NCBI RefSeq assembly: GCF_949628215.1
Contig: NC_134277.1
Span: 91,687,963-91,751,962 of the forward strand
Origin: Phalacrocorax aristotelis
Taxonomy: Eukaryota; Chordata; Aves; Suliformes; Phalacrocoracidae
Length of the DNA stretch: 64,000 nt
Direction: 5' to 3'
A program made the translations under genes and the position numbers. Below are positions 33,602 to 47,068 of the stretch, piece after piece. Position 1 is the first letter of the stretch. Each line of letters starts with the position of its first letter. The notes under the pieces were generated by a model. That model searched no databases. It was not told where the DNA came from and saw only the letters and a program-made list of their open reading frames with translations.

Positions 33602-36600
33602 CAATCGCTCAACATCTTGTTTGGGGAAAAGGGCTTAGAAATGCTCATGACTTTGCCAATATACTGAGGACATTGCACCAGTTTTGTCATCTTGTGAGAT
33701 GGTCAAAAATAAAGGAGGAGCTTCAAGTTTCAGCAGCAGCAGTGACAATTTGGAAGCTGAAAATGTTGCAACTGGAAAACCAAAATATTTGATTTCTGAA
33801 AAAAACTGTTCCTGCCTGTCTTCTGGGTCAGAGCTCCACAGCACAGCAGCTTCCCTGCTATCGGCCAGCCAGGTTGTGTCCACCTTCGCAAAACACAGTC
33901 AACTTCTTGTGTGGAAGAAAAAGGGTTCATGAGAACAGATTCTGGTCTGAATGTATTGTGAAAGTCGAAAATCCCTCAGATGTGGCACGTGGAAGGCAAC
34001 AGAAGTCTTAATCTTAACAGGACATCCATTACCCCAGCTTCTCAATTTTCATTTTTGGTGCATCTTTTTTTTTGGTTACACGGACTTTGAATTTTCAGGG
34101 CTGCTGAACACGCAATTCTCATTAAAGTCACTGGCAGCTGCAGACACGCAGTGTTTCGGAAATCCTGCCATAATTGCCAGAAGATGGGTATTCAGAAAAC
34201 AGAAAGGCCAAAAATTTGCAGAGTTTCACTGAAAATGGGATAGGCGCAAGTGAGAAATCCAAAGCTGGGCTTCAGACAGCAGGAGCCCATCACATTTAAA
34301 GAGTAAAAGGATGCAGCGAGTGTTGCTGAAACCCTGCTCTTGCTAAATGAACAGGTCCGTGTTAACTGCAGCGAGACTTTTGCTGCATTTAGCATTACCA
34401 CATTTTATTTTTTTTATATATATATAGGCACACACTTTTCTTTTTTCGTATAAGGTAAGGTCTCACTGCTTTAAAGCCTGTCCCAGGACACAGAACAATT
34501 CCCAGTTTTATCTGTCCCGACCACACATATGAAACATGTGAGTGATAGAGGGCAGCTGCTGTTGCTGCCGCTGGTGGCGGCTGCAAATCACACAAACCAA
34601 CGCCTTCCTGTCCCTTGGGAGAGAAGTGAAGGTTCTGGTTTATAAGCAGTTAGAGAAGAAAAGAAAAAAAAAAAAAGAAAAAAAAATCTACACCTTGCAG
34701 CAGACAGTGAGCCTGGGTCTGGCGGGGTGAGGAAGTTAATCAGCACCGAGCAGGCTGTTCGGGATGAGGCCAAACAGATGGCTCGTCTCTGAAACGGCAA
34801 AACGGGAAGCAGATGTGGCCACCGCTTCTCCCCATGCATAACTGGGAACCAGCCAGTTGGTGAGGAAATTTGCATAACAAGGATAATTTGGTATCAAAAC
34901 TGTCCCTAGAAGTGATCTGAATGGATCTGGGCACAGTTGACAGTTTTCACTTCTTGTTTCCCACTCAATGTTCAACCAGATTAAATTTTAATTTTGAACC
35001 TACTGTTTGCCTGAGCTTGCTCTCAGCTATCTTCTAGGGAAACCTATGATGCAGGCAGGGACGACTTGGCGGGTCTCTGCTGACGCCTTCAGGGCCAAAA
35101 CCTGGATATCTGTACAGTCAGTTGAAATTTTAGTGACTAATTTCAGCAGGCTCTGATTTTCAATTTAGAGTCCATAAACTTCATGTCATCCTATGAACAA
35201 CCAGCAACACTGAGCCTGAACTAATATCCTTTATTTACATGCACCAAAACTCATAAAGCCTGGACATGGTTATGCTGCAAGCCTCGTCTAACACTCTTTG
35301 TAAGACCCTTACTACCAAGAGCAGAGCCAAGAGCCCCAGATGAGCCCAGCACCTCTCCCCGCTGCCCCAGGGGAGCGGGGCCTCCGACTGCAAAGCCTCA
35401 CCAGCCCGTCAGAGCCTTTGCACCTGCCAGTGCTGCACAAAAAAAATTTACCAAAAAAAAGGGAAAATAACATGAATACTGAGGGGGCAGTTTAACATGT
35501 AGATATGATGAACCACAAGTAAAGGAGGGGTTTCTTTTTTTCCATTCCTCCCTATTTTGTTTCAAAGGACGTAGTGATGTCGATTTCACTACAGCTTTTA
35601 CTTTATAGTGTTCCTGTTGCATTGACGAGGACTAAATACACTGCAGCCTTAATACATCATTAAAATTAAAGCAGAGATCCAAAGAGCTCATAACATTAAG
35701 GGATGTTCAAATCTGGATTCAAACGCTCCAGTTTTGTTTCTGTGATTGTTGTACTGTACAAAAAAGTACCTTGATCATCTTAGGGAGATTCCTGCGTGTA
35801 GCCATGGGAGAGAATATAAGCTCATTCTCTGTTGTGTTGGAGAAAAAGAAAAGAGAGAAAATACTCGCTGAACACATATATTTGCAGGCAGTAACAGAAG
35901 CCTTCTTATATGAATTTTAAATTTTTTTTAGCACAGCACATACGCAATTTACCTCCCCACCCCAGAAGTCCTACTCTGAAACATTCAGAAACTCTTCATT
36001 TTTGCATTGCATCCAGGCCCTTAGTTCTAGACTAATATTATATATAGTATTTTATTTGCATAGTCTAGCAAATGCACATGGGAAATGCACTTAACACACT
36101 TACACATGTATGTAGGGGGTTTTTTGGTCTCATTAAACATTGGTACAAATTAGAATGATTACTTCTGCTTTGGAAACATCTGTCTCGCTATCCCTTTGTA
36201 GACGTAAGCTGGCTGAGGCACAAACCAGTTTTCTAAGGTCTAATGCTGATATTATGATTATACCTGACAGCAGAATTTCTACTGCAGTAACCAGAGCAAA
36301 ACTGAATAAGGCAAAACAACCAAGCTGCTGAAGAACACAGAGCACTAACAGACCCTGCAGTTCATGCACGTAAAGCATGCTGCTTCTCCCCACGTCACAA
36401 CTACATTGCGTTCAACTGACCTTTAAAAAAAGATCGGATCCTGATCAGCAGAAAGACTGAAATACACAAGAAGAAATGCTAGAGTGGTTTTAGGAAGACA
36501 ATGAAATGCACGTCTTAATAGACAAAGAGGTCTAAAATTAAGCATTTTCAACAGAATTCCAAAGCCCAAACCGGGAGAAGGAGACTACAGGCATCTGCCG

Positions 36601-39600
36601 GAGTTTTGTTAAATAGTTCTTGATAGGTGAGTCATAATTTGGTCACTGAAGGTAGGGGCAAATGTACCAGAAGTGATAGGAAGACCAGAAGGGAAATGAA
36701 GGGTGGTGGACGATTGGGTGGAAAAATTAACACATTGAGTTCAGCAGTGAATAAATTACTCTCTACCATAAGGGTTATTACCGCAGAATTAAGAAAAGCC
36801 AAAAAACAGTGCATTTCAGGGGAAAAAAAAATCTACCATTCTTAATAGTTGCATGCCTTTTATACTATGGAAGAATTGGCCTCTCCTCTTGATTATCCTT
36901 AAATCTAAAATCAAATTGTGACCTAAAGCTATTTTTTTTGTTTGGATTTTAGCAACTTCCTCCCCACCCCCCACCCAAATCCAGACAGCTAATGCAGGTG
37001 TTCTCACTATACATTAATTTTTCCTTTTTTCTTCAATACCTGACAAAACAGAGAATCACATAGTGTAAATCCTTCTTAACAATTCTTTTCATGTTGTCAT
37101 TAATGTTAAAAATTTTTCCCTTTTCTTAATATCCCAGTCTCCAGGGTCACACAGTTCTGGAGAATATCCATTTTTATTTCAAATACAGGAGGTGTGTAGC
37201 TCTGTTGACTTGGGGGGGTGGGAGGTAAGATTACAATAAGTAGAAATTACTCTGTGCCGGAAAGGAATATCATTTCATACTATTACCTTCAAATTTATTC
37301 TACAGTTTCCAAAATCCAAGGTACAATTTCTGAAAAGCTGGTAAACAGCAGCACTACTGCGAAACTATTACATCCTTCCCCCTTCCCTGAAAGGGAAATT
37401 GTAGCACAAAAAAAAAAAAAGCCTAAATACCTTACGCAAGATCATGCAATGGGTTTTTGACAAAATCAGGATTGGTAGCCAGCTCTTCTAACACTTGCTT
37501 ATTCTCCAGCTGCAGGCTAGGCTTCCTCTGCAGTGGGTAGTAGACTCGGGAATCCATATCTGCAGACCCTTGCACTAACTCTTAAGTGCTGTAAAAAGGC
37601 CACAGGTCTAAGAATTTAGGCTGTAGATTACATCGAAGTGTGTGTGTGTGTGTTTGTACACCATATGTGTATACACTATATGCGTGCCTAATTCAAAATG
37701 TTCAGTAATTTATATATTTTTAAACAACAGCTGCCAGTTTTCCTCCCACTTCTCTGTTACTGAAAAGATCTAATGATACCTAAATTTACAGAATATTTTG
37801 ACCAAACATACAAAGATACATAATCCTTTCCATGGTCAGTGTTGCAGTTAGACAGCTTTTGCCTTGCAAATGTCTTTAAATGATGCACAGATAAAAAGGA
37901 AAACAATACTGGGAGAGGGGCCCTCTGTCTGACGGACAGCACTGCAGCGCCTCTCTCATTCTTCCTATGGACATGTAATGAGCTGATCAAAAAACAGTTT
38001 TATGGTAATCAACCGATTTAACAAACTGGGATGCTATTCTAAGCCTTAAAAACAGTGCAAAATCACTCTCTTTACCCTCCCAACTACCTCAGGAAAAATA
38101 AAAAAAAACCCCAACCAACCAAAAAACCAACAGAGCAATAGCCACGTGAAAATATTATGAGCCAAAGAAAAAGAAACCTATGATGGCTTTAGTTAGCAGG
38201 CTACTTTGCAACAGAAAACAGAAGGCTCACTGGAAACTTTGCACAAATACCAACGTGCAAAATAGAAACTTCAGATAAGCTGTGGAAAGAGGGTGGGATT
38301 TCCAGAAAATAGGGAAGGACTTGTTACACCCTCCTTGTCAAATTTTGCAGGATTACCACAGCTTCTCTGGAGAAACAGTCGATGCGGAGGGGGAAAGCTA
38401 AGAGCTTTCCTTTTGGTTCTGCTTCTCCTAAATAAACTGCTTGCCTAATTTCCTTTGCAATTAGAGAAATATTCAACTCAGAAACCCATCCTTTCCACAT
38501 CTTACTCTGCTGCGTACATTTGCCACTGAGCCTCTGGCCACTTCCATAATTCTAAGTCATGAATATGATAATTATACCCCTACCTTCCTTTGGCTCAACC
38601 CCTAGGCTGCACTGATTGTAAGCGAGGTCAAGTCGCCGGGGCAGTGAGAGAGGGAGGTCGCTGCCATCCAGCAGCTCTGAGCAGAGCCTCTCCAAAAGGC
38701 GCGCAGGGACAGAGGGACAAGTCCCTGCGCTGTTTCACGCCACACCAACACGGGAAGTTACACAGCCCGCCTTTCTCAATGTTTTCTGAGGTCATCCTTG
38801 GAGCTTTTTCTGAAGAAGAGCAGAATAAATGTTTTGTCCTAGGTGGGCTGGCAGGGTCTTGCTTTCTGAGCTCTCCCATGGCCACTGCCTCCGGACACCA
38901 CGTCACTCAGAGCCCTTCCCCAGCGTTCAGGCGCCCAGCATCTGCAGCCTGTGCTGTGCCCTGTGAAGCCCACCAGCTCCTCGAGTGTCCGAGCTGCCGC
39001 AGGGGCACGGGCTAAGCAGGAGGGAAGCAGGCAGCGCCCCAGCCCTGTCTCTTAGCCATCAGACAGCCACCTCAGGGGCATTCTTCTGCCTTCAGTCTGA
39101 ACCAGGCACCTCGAGACACCCCATTTGCTCACGAGGGACGTAGGGAGCCCCACAGCACACCTTGGCACGTTTGCTAGCCTGTAGGGAGAAAGGAAATACC
39201 CAGAAGAAACAGACGCACAGGAGGTTCGGTGGCAGTGGAAAGGGGGAAGTAAATTTACACAAGACAAAACGATATTTGGGGGCCAGTAAAATACGAAAAA
39301 TAATTTCCTCAGAAAATGGCACTTTGCTCGTTCTTGGCTTCTTTAAACTAAGCCTGCCTCTGCATCAGGAAAACACTGGGAGGAATGAAGGTAGACGTAA
39401 AAAACACTGGCTTTTGCAGTTAGCTTTCTAGAAAGATTAACTGCAGTTATACGAAAACCAAAAGACAGGAATAGTGCAAATGCCAGGGACAAAAAGTGGG
39501 CCTGGAAACAGCTCCTGCAAAGATGCATATTTCAGAGATGGGATTCCTATTTTTTTTCAGGTAGCCTCATATTAGTTTCAATTTTAACTATGCATCAGGA

Positions 39601-40254
39601 AAAAATAAAATAGGGATTTTGGAGAGACTTATGGAAGTCTTGGAAAACCACATGACAAATTCCTGGACCCCACAGCGTACCTTAGCCTGCTTCAGGCACA
39701 AAAATTAAGTGCAGGACCCAAGGGTGCACCCCTCTCCATTCACTAGGCAGGACAGCTGCGGTACATGGCATCACCCCAGATGCCAACAGGAGACTTCCCC
39801 AGCGGCCACCCCTAGCAAGAACCCAGTAGCAGCATGTTTAGACCCATCAGACAGAACATGCGAGAGATGTTATCGCCGTTTCTTCTCTCTTTCCTCAGAC
39901 AACTGGACTTTACAGTGAATGCTCCCTTTGAAAATGGGAATTGCGGCAGCATATGGCTTTGCTGCCGCTCTGTGCCGTTGCCTTTCCAGGGATTTGCTGA
40001 GCGGCGCTGCCGTCTTGGGGACCGAATCTGTAGTCTGGTCACCTTCTGGTTCAACAAAAGGCATGGCTGAAGCAAGCTGCCTGACTCAAAGAGCGTACGC
40101 TTCCTGTTGTTGGCAGAAAGCGAGACTTCGTGCTGTTCCCCCTTGCTTCCTTTAAAAACAGTGCCAGGAATTGGTGTAAATTGCCCACAAAGCAGGGAAG
40201 TGAGAAACTGTAGGACTTGGGAAGATAGAGCAGCATCAGCCACCTATACCTAAA

Positions 40255-40395
40255 CAAATACTATATCTATAGCTAAATACTCTTTTCTAGTGTTATCCAT
40301 AATATCTACTATTCCTACACTAGATACACTACATCTATTATTACTTATATCTAAATACTATAAATATTACCTCTATATCTGAAGGCCATATCTAA
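40255..40395. repeat. G-poor AT-rich degenerate repeat
   Basis: About 140 bp is built from degenerate TATCTA and CTAAATACTA-like words (for example ATATCTAAATACTATAAAT), with few G on the plus strand. It looks like a decayed minisatellite. Confidence 0.65.
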
Positions 40396-43300
40396 ATCAA
40401 AAGTAGTTTTTTTAATGAAATCAATCAACGATCACGGATGGCAGCAGCGATTTTCACTTGAAATGTGCTCAAGGGGCTGAAGTCTTCAGCAGCTCCAGAG
40501 AATTCTTCCTCCAGAGAAATCGGTCGAGTGGCTGCTTCAGCCATGAGAACTGCCTGCAATGCCGACCGCAGGCGGGCATGCCTTACGCCGCCCGGACAAC
40601 TCCGTCGAACATCACCAGAGGGATCACCTGGAGAGGTAACTGATTGCCCAGCGCACAGGTGTTCTGCCTTTTGGGACTTCTGTCAGGTGGGTCAGGAGAA
40701 GGTCCCTGCGCCGCTGGGGTAAGAGTCGTGCCAGATTTCTGACCCTGTTACGACAGCACTAATGATTTTTACTGGCGAGGCGACACGAAGAGAGCAACAA
40801 ATGCCATTTGCTATCAACCAAAACTCAAATTAATTGAGACGGTTGAATTAACTGGGCTCGGCTCCTGTTACCTACCTGTTACGTATCTACATTTCAATGC
40901 GTTTTCAGGACCTTCAGCCTGGGAGACTGCTCATACCTGCTCGTCTCCTCTGCTATTAAAATGCCTAAGAACGAGGAGCAGTTGCAACACAAACGCACTG
41001 TACCAGGAGTTTCACCTCTTTTCCCAACCCCAGTGGAATGTTACAGCCCGAGACACAAGGTAAAACTAATCTTTCGAGATCGTCTCTTTGTTAAATAGGG
41101 AGTTCGAGAGATGTCAGGCTGGTTTGCACAGCTCCCTCAAAAAACCCCCTCTTCTTACAAATCAAAGTCCACCCAACGAATCAAGAGTAATCCTTGATAG
41201 AATGCCAGTAAGGAGTCATTAACACTGGGTGGCTTTAAGTGTCAAAACAAGGAGCCCTAACTGTGACTACCCTCGGGCTTTCCTTAAGAAATGGGGTGGG
41301 CTTCTTTGGGAAGAGATCTCCATCTTGTGGCAGGCTGTAAGAAAGATCACGTCAACACTAGAGAGGCGTTCCTTTCCCTTGAAACGGTGGCTGTTGCTAG
41401 AAATGGAGTGCAGTTGTTGTGGGTAAGTTTTTCTCCATACCTTTCTCAACCTTATATAGGATAGACCGAGCAAGGCATCTCGTAGTCCTGCTACGTCTCT
41501 CCTAAATGCATGTCTAGCAAACGCCTTTGAGCTCATCTGGCTCACGTATCTCATCGCACAATTTTTCGTGCTGGCAGTGCTGTGGGAAAGGCATCCCCAG
41601 CCTGCGGATGATGAGAGGCAGCAGTACCATTGCCACCTGCATCTGCAGGCAGATGTGCCCAGGGTATAAGCACTCACCTACAGGCAACGGCTATGGCCCT
41701 CTACAGCGCTATAAACAAGGCCATCCTCCTTTTCCACTGCTGCAAGGGCGGTACGACTCCCAAAAGATACACATTTTCATAGGGATTTTGTCGTTCAGGT
41801 AAAAGGTAGCCTTCCCTGGTGTGAATTACCTCTGCTCTGGGGTCACCAGGGGAGGGCGTTGTACTGTTGTAACTATCTGGGGAGTCGTACTAACAAAACT
41901 CTTTTCAAAAGCATGGGAGAAATTGTTTTCATGAAGAAACTACCGTGGAGCAGTCTCCAGCACGCTCACGGTTGTCCCTTCCCAGGCATTTACAGACAGA
42001 GAGTTAGTACACATTTCTAGCAGATGAGAGCAGCATCTTCTGAAAAGTTCAGCCCGTATTCTCTTGCGTGCGTTTGGCGCAAAATTTCTGGGTTTGGAAC
42101 GACTTCTGATCTCACAATGCTTTTAATTATCATTTTTTTTCAGTCAGCTGTAAGGCTCACTGTCACAGGACAGTAAGGCACCACATTAAGCAGGGCAGAA
42201 CCTTTTAAATTTACCATTGAAATCATTGAAAAAAAACATAAGAGATGTTCAGAAAAGGACGCACTAATCACAGAACCTGGAACAAATTACCTCTTACCTC
42301 TTCCTTCGTCACCGCAAGCGTATCTTTTACCTCTCCCTTCTCTCCAGTGGTAGCTATACCAGCCCAGAGTTTCTGTCACCTTGCTGAAAGCAGTTTTTCT
42401 TTTCTCTAATTTTATGCCTTCCCTTCTAAATGTATGCTTTTATCTAGCATTAAGCCACCAACAGCTATTGAAAAATTTATCACCAATGCCGAAATAACTT
42501 CCAAGTATCCATGTTTATTTGCTTCTTTACATGTAATTGGTTTCCCCACAACATGTTTCAATTTTCTCTGTTGATTCTTTTTGAATTTCCTCCCTTTTTT
42601 CTAGGGGTAGCTGGCACCAGAATAGCTTGCAGAGACCAGCTTCCAGAGGTCACACCCTCTCTGGAAAAAAAAATCTAGAATTTAAGAAAAATCGTGAGTC
42701 TCTATAAGTCTACTTACATGGCTTATGTTCTTCACTATAGCACATCTACATCCATTCTGTAACGCAAACAGTTGGCACGCACGAAATACAATATATCAAG
42801 AGCATTCGAGCGCCCTATGTCAATACCTCACACCTCTTTCTGTTTCTTTTCTTTTCATATTTGGAAAAAAAAAATCCATAGGCAAAAATAATAATGAGGG
42901 CCAAAGTCCTCCTTCTCCAGAATATTGAATTAAGTATATGACGAGCACAAGCTGCTTTGTGACAACTCCGGTAAGGAATTTCCATGGTTCAGCCGAGCTG
43001 CAAGGTTAAGCAGTCGCTGGCTGTAACTGGCACAAAGTGAAATGATTTCTCTGGGAAAGGAGAAAACACACTTGTAGGGCTTAATCACCATTGAGTAACC
43101 TTTCTAACTGGTGACGCCTGTTAATTAAAATGACCCTGAGCAACAGGTTTAGGTGGAGGGATTGGCCCCAACTGGCAGAGACGTCCTTTCCTCTGGGTGT
43201 AGGTAAAAACTTGTCAAAAGACAGTAAAAATAATCATAGCAGCTATTCTGTGTTTAAAAGCAGACGCCTAGGCAACTCCATCTCTCATTACATTTTAGCT

Positions 43301-46300
43301 CACAGTACAGAACTCATAACCTGTAAGAATTGGGTATGAATTTTCACAAGCCACGGCCTGGAATTTTGTGCTCTACTTCTAAAAAAAAAAAAAAAGGAAG
43401 GAAGGAAGGAGTGTTATTTTTTTCCTGACTGCAACTACACAACCATTCTAGATGGTCTTTCAAAGCGATGCATTAGCAGACACATCTTTTAGCTTCACGG
43501 TTGCAAACCCACATCCAAAGTGCTGTCACAGGCAAACAGCAAGGCCATATCGAAGAAGATTTCCCATGGGTCTTTCCTGCAGCAGCGTCAGTGATGGAAG
43601 AAGGAGGCTCCGCTCCATAGCTTTGCTGTTGAAACCCAGCGGGGAAAGACAGGAAAACACAGCGACTTCACACCAGCTTTGCTGAAAGTGACTACAAACT
43701 GAAAAGAAAAAACCAGTGTCATGTGCCAATGAAACGTGCTCTTGTCTTCCGACCTGGCACCCACGTTCAGTCCTTCTCCTCTGCTCCAGTTTCAGCCCTT
43801 ACCACTGGTGAGCACTGACCTATTTGGGGTACCACAACGCAGGAGAGACGTGAACCCACGGAAGCGATCAGGAGTCTAACCAACAGGACGTTACTAAAAA
43901 GAGTGGAAGAGTGATGTGCCTTTAGTCTAGGTAGCATTGTGATGCCAAGTGACAACAGATCTCAACTGTCTGAAGTCCCTGCCACCAAGGGGATGATTAA
44001 CCCTTCCCCATGTTGGTGCGCGTTAAGGACAGGATAAGGCACAAAACCTTTGCATTATGGCAACGGCCATGAGGCATCGGGGAAGAATTTTGCCCGTCTT
44101 CAATCTTGCCAAAGAAGACCCCAGGCTAGAAAGCCATTTTACTACTGGCTAACACGGAGTATTTACCAGACTGCGATTGCACAGCAGCATAGGCTGCATA
44201 CAGGAGCGCGAGCACGTCATCACTGGTACGGGTAGCAATATCCAATAGTAAAAACAGTCCAAGTCCAAAAAGAGACCAAGCTTTTTGTAAGTACTGGATG
44301 TTTTAAAGAACAAACTAGGCAAAACATGGACCAGGAATTGCAAAAATTAGTTCGCCCTACACAAAGTGAGACTTTGAGGATTCCTGGGAGTCCTTTCCAG
44401 ACCCGTAACTCTGTGACAACGCAGTTTTGGCTTCGCGTGTCTGGGCCAAGATGACACACAGTTTCTGACCTGCTGGGACAAAACCAAGTACTAGAGATCT
44501 CTTAATGCTGCAACCGTTATAGCTACAGCACCGTACGTGGCTGCTTTTCTGCAGGTAAGACAAAGAATGGTAATAAAATATTAAAAAGTAAGGCTAAGAA
44601 ATGTAGTCTTGGGAAATTTTATGCCTCTCCACTAAGCGCTGCAGTTGTGTGAGCTGTTCTGCCGGAGGCATCTGTGCTGGGTGTGAAGGTTTTGGCGGAG
44701 TCGGGGAGGGTGCCGCAGGGGTGGCCTCTGTGGGAAGAGGCTGGGGTAACCGGTGAGTGATCTCCCCGTCTTTGTCACGACCCCCAAGCTCTCCCATCCC
44801 ATTTTCTCCACCCGTCGCACTCAGGAGCAGGAGAGAGAGAGGGGCTGGGGGCAGCTGGCTGTTAGCCAAGGTTAACCTGACAGACTGTCTCTTCAGGGAA
44901 GAAAACTACTCAGGAGCCTCCTTTCAAAACTCTCCCCAGCCCCAGCTTTCATTTAAATTCCCAAGGATTGCCCACTCATGAGTTTGGAGGCAAGTGCAAG
45001 CACTGTTTCTATGCCTACAGTTCAAAGTGTCTTCCGCCTCTTAGTAAATGTAAGCGCTCACCAAGACCAATTTCTCACCGCCATCGCAACTGCAATTTTG
45101 ATAGGAAAAGTGGGGTTTTGTTTGTTTGTTTGGTGGGTTTTTTCCCAATGACTTGTTGCCGTGGGAGTAGTTCCACAATTTCTATTAGAAAACCAAAAAT
45201 TGCCTTATTTCAACTCGGCACCTTGACCGATGCTCTTGGAGGCCAGCCTGGTTTTCACCACCCACTTGCCATTAGCAGATGATGACCATTGCTCCTTCGT
45301 CAGCTTTTTACTTCCTGGTGTTGGCACGGTTTTCCATAAATGAGAATTCACCTGGGAATTTCATGCTGCTCTGAGACAATTTTGCTAACTCAATTCCAAG
45401 GCGCACTGAGAAAATGAAGAGTCTAGATTGCCTTGATTATTAATAAAGACCTCGCCCACCCAGGACTGCAATTATTTGCCTTTATTTAAGAGAAACTAAG
45501 AGATTGCGCATCAAGTGTTACCAAACCACAAAACCAGAGGAGAGTCCTGCATGTCGTCTTACGAAGTTCAGCCAGCCAAAAAGAAGCACATCAGTTTCCG
45601 CCAACACTAAACAGATCCATTAAAGTGGATTTATCTGCACCATTTCCCTTAAAATACAATCATGCCCTGCTTCTGTGCAATTTTCCCCATTTTCTGAAAT
45701 TACGTTACCAGCGACCTAGTCTCTTGTTAGGTGGCACTGCTACGGCGGGTGATGAAATACGCGCTGGGCTGATACTGGAAGTCCTGCTGACTTGCAAGTC
45801 CTGCAGCAAAGCCTGAACCGTGCCAGACGGCGGAAGAGGCAGTCACATTACCTGCATCCGTACTGAAAAGGGAAAGAATAAACTTCACCTAACGTTCCCT
45901 TGCACTATTTCTATGTGTTTTCTAAAACAAAAGCACGCTCACGTAACTCGAGAGAGTGCCAAGTAATGAGTAACATAAAAAGTAGCAGGAAGAATACTCC
46001 TGCCTGGGGCCGCGGTTCTACCTTTTACCTTGTTCACAAGTTCCACTTTGCAGAGGACAAACATATCGGCCCAGCATTGCCGAAATCCCAGTCCTCGGCA
46101 TTTCAGGACGCATTGTATTCTCTGTTGCCTCGTGTGTTCTCCCTGGTCCTGTCAGCAGAGACATTCCCATTTCAACAGGACTATTCAGGCACGTGGATGA
46201 GCACAGTATGCTCACAGGGTGTACCAGAACAATTCCCAGCAGAAATAAGGCAGCTAGTTTATCATACCTAAGGGTTCTATTACCCTTGAGCAACCCTTAG

Positions 46301-46770
46301 GTTTCACTAAACAATTAAAAGTCTCTGGGGGTTTTAGTCACTTGCCTGAGGGAAGATTTTCAACAGTATGTTTTCATTACGGTTGGAGAGATGCTTGGGG
46401 AGCAAAAACCTCACGTTGTACATGTCTGTAGCTCTCTGACACTAAACTTGTAAGAGCAGATTTAATCACGTAATCTTTACCCCAGTGACACAAAGGTCAA
46501 TCAGTTTGGACCACATTCCACATTTATTCTTACAAAAATAATCAAATTATTCTACTTTTACTCTTTCAAAAATTAAGATAAATTTGCATACCTGAATTTT
46601 TATTTCTCTGAAAAAGTTTCTAACACATACCACACTTTACTGAAGACACAAGCGAAGAATAGGACTGACACTTTTTGTTGAAATCAGGAAGAGCTCTGTG
46701 AAATGCCAAGTCTTCCAAAGTATTCTGAACTCAAACTTCACTGCAGCCTCAGGGCTAAGGAGAGTTTGTA

Positions 46771-47068
46771 GTGAGGTGGGTGTTGGTCTTTTCTCCCAAG
46801 CAAAAAGGGACAGGATGAGACAAAATGGCCTCAAGTTGCATCAGGGAGGTTTAGACTGGAGATTAGGAGAAACATCTTTACTGAAAGGGTGGTCAGGCAT
46901 TGGAACAGGCTGCCCAGAGAGGTGGTGGAATCACCATCCCTGGAGGTGTTCAAAAAATGTGTAGACGTGGCACTTCAGGACTTGGTTTAGGAGGCCTGGG
47001 GGTGTTGGGTTGGCAGTTGGACTTGATGATCTTAGAAGTCTTTTCCAACCTTAATGATTCTATGACTC
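46771..47068 (+). mobile_element. CR1 LINE, 5'-truncated 3' end
   Basis: The stretch reads through the typical avian CR1 tail: CTCCCAAGCAAAAAGGGACA, AAATGGCCTCAAGTTGC, GGCATTGGAACAGGCTGCCC, TCACCATCCCTGGAGGTGTT, GGTTGGCAGTTGGACTTGAT, and CTTTTCCAACCTTAATGATT ending in CTATGA. CR1 is the dominant non-LTR retrotransposon of birds and reptiles, and most copies are 5'-truncated like this one. The element lies about 1.2 kb beyond the FIGNL1 stop codon. Only the terminal reverse-transcriptase/3'UTR part is kept and no open frame survives. Confidence 0.93.

Larger units (their letters stand above)
32261..46770. other. Intergenic region between IKZF1 and FIGNL1
   Basis: No gene was recognised on either strand across 14.5 kb. 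Simple sequences, a G-rich block and an AT-rich G-poor repeat are listed separately. Several open frames of 80-145 codons occur (for example plus 38590-39015, minus 39812-40243, minus 41267-41677). They lack recognisable domains, and frames of similar length overlap them on the opposite strand, which suggests chance. In mammals this interval is also free of protein-coding genes. Confidence 0.7.

Noticed and set aside
38590-39015. 141-codon plus-strand frame
   Set aside because: Low-information composition, a frame of 92 codons on the opposite strand, and no similarity that I recognise.
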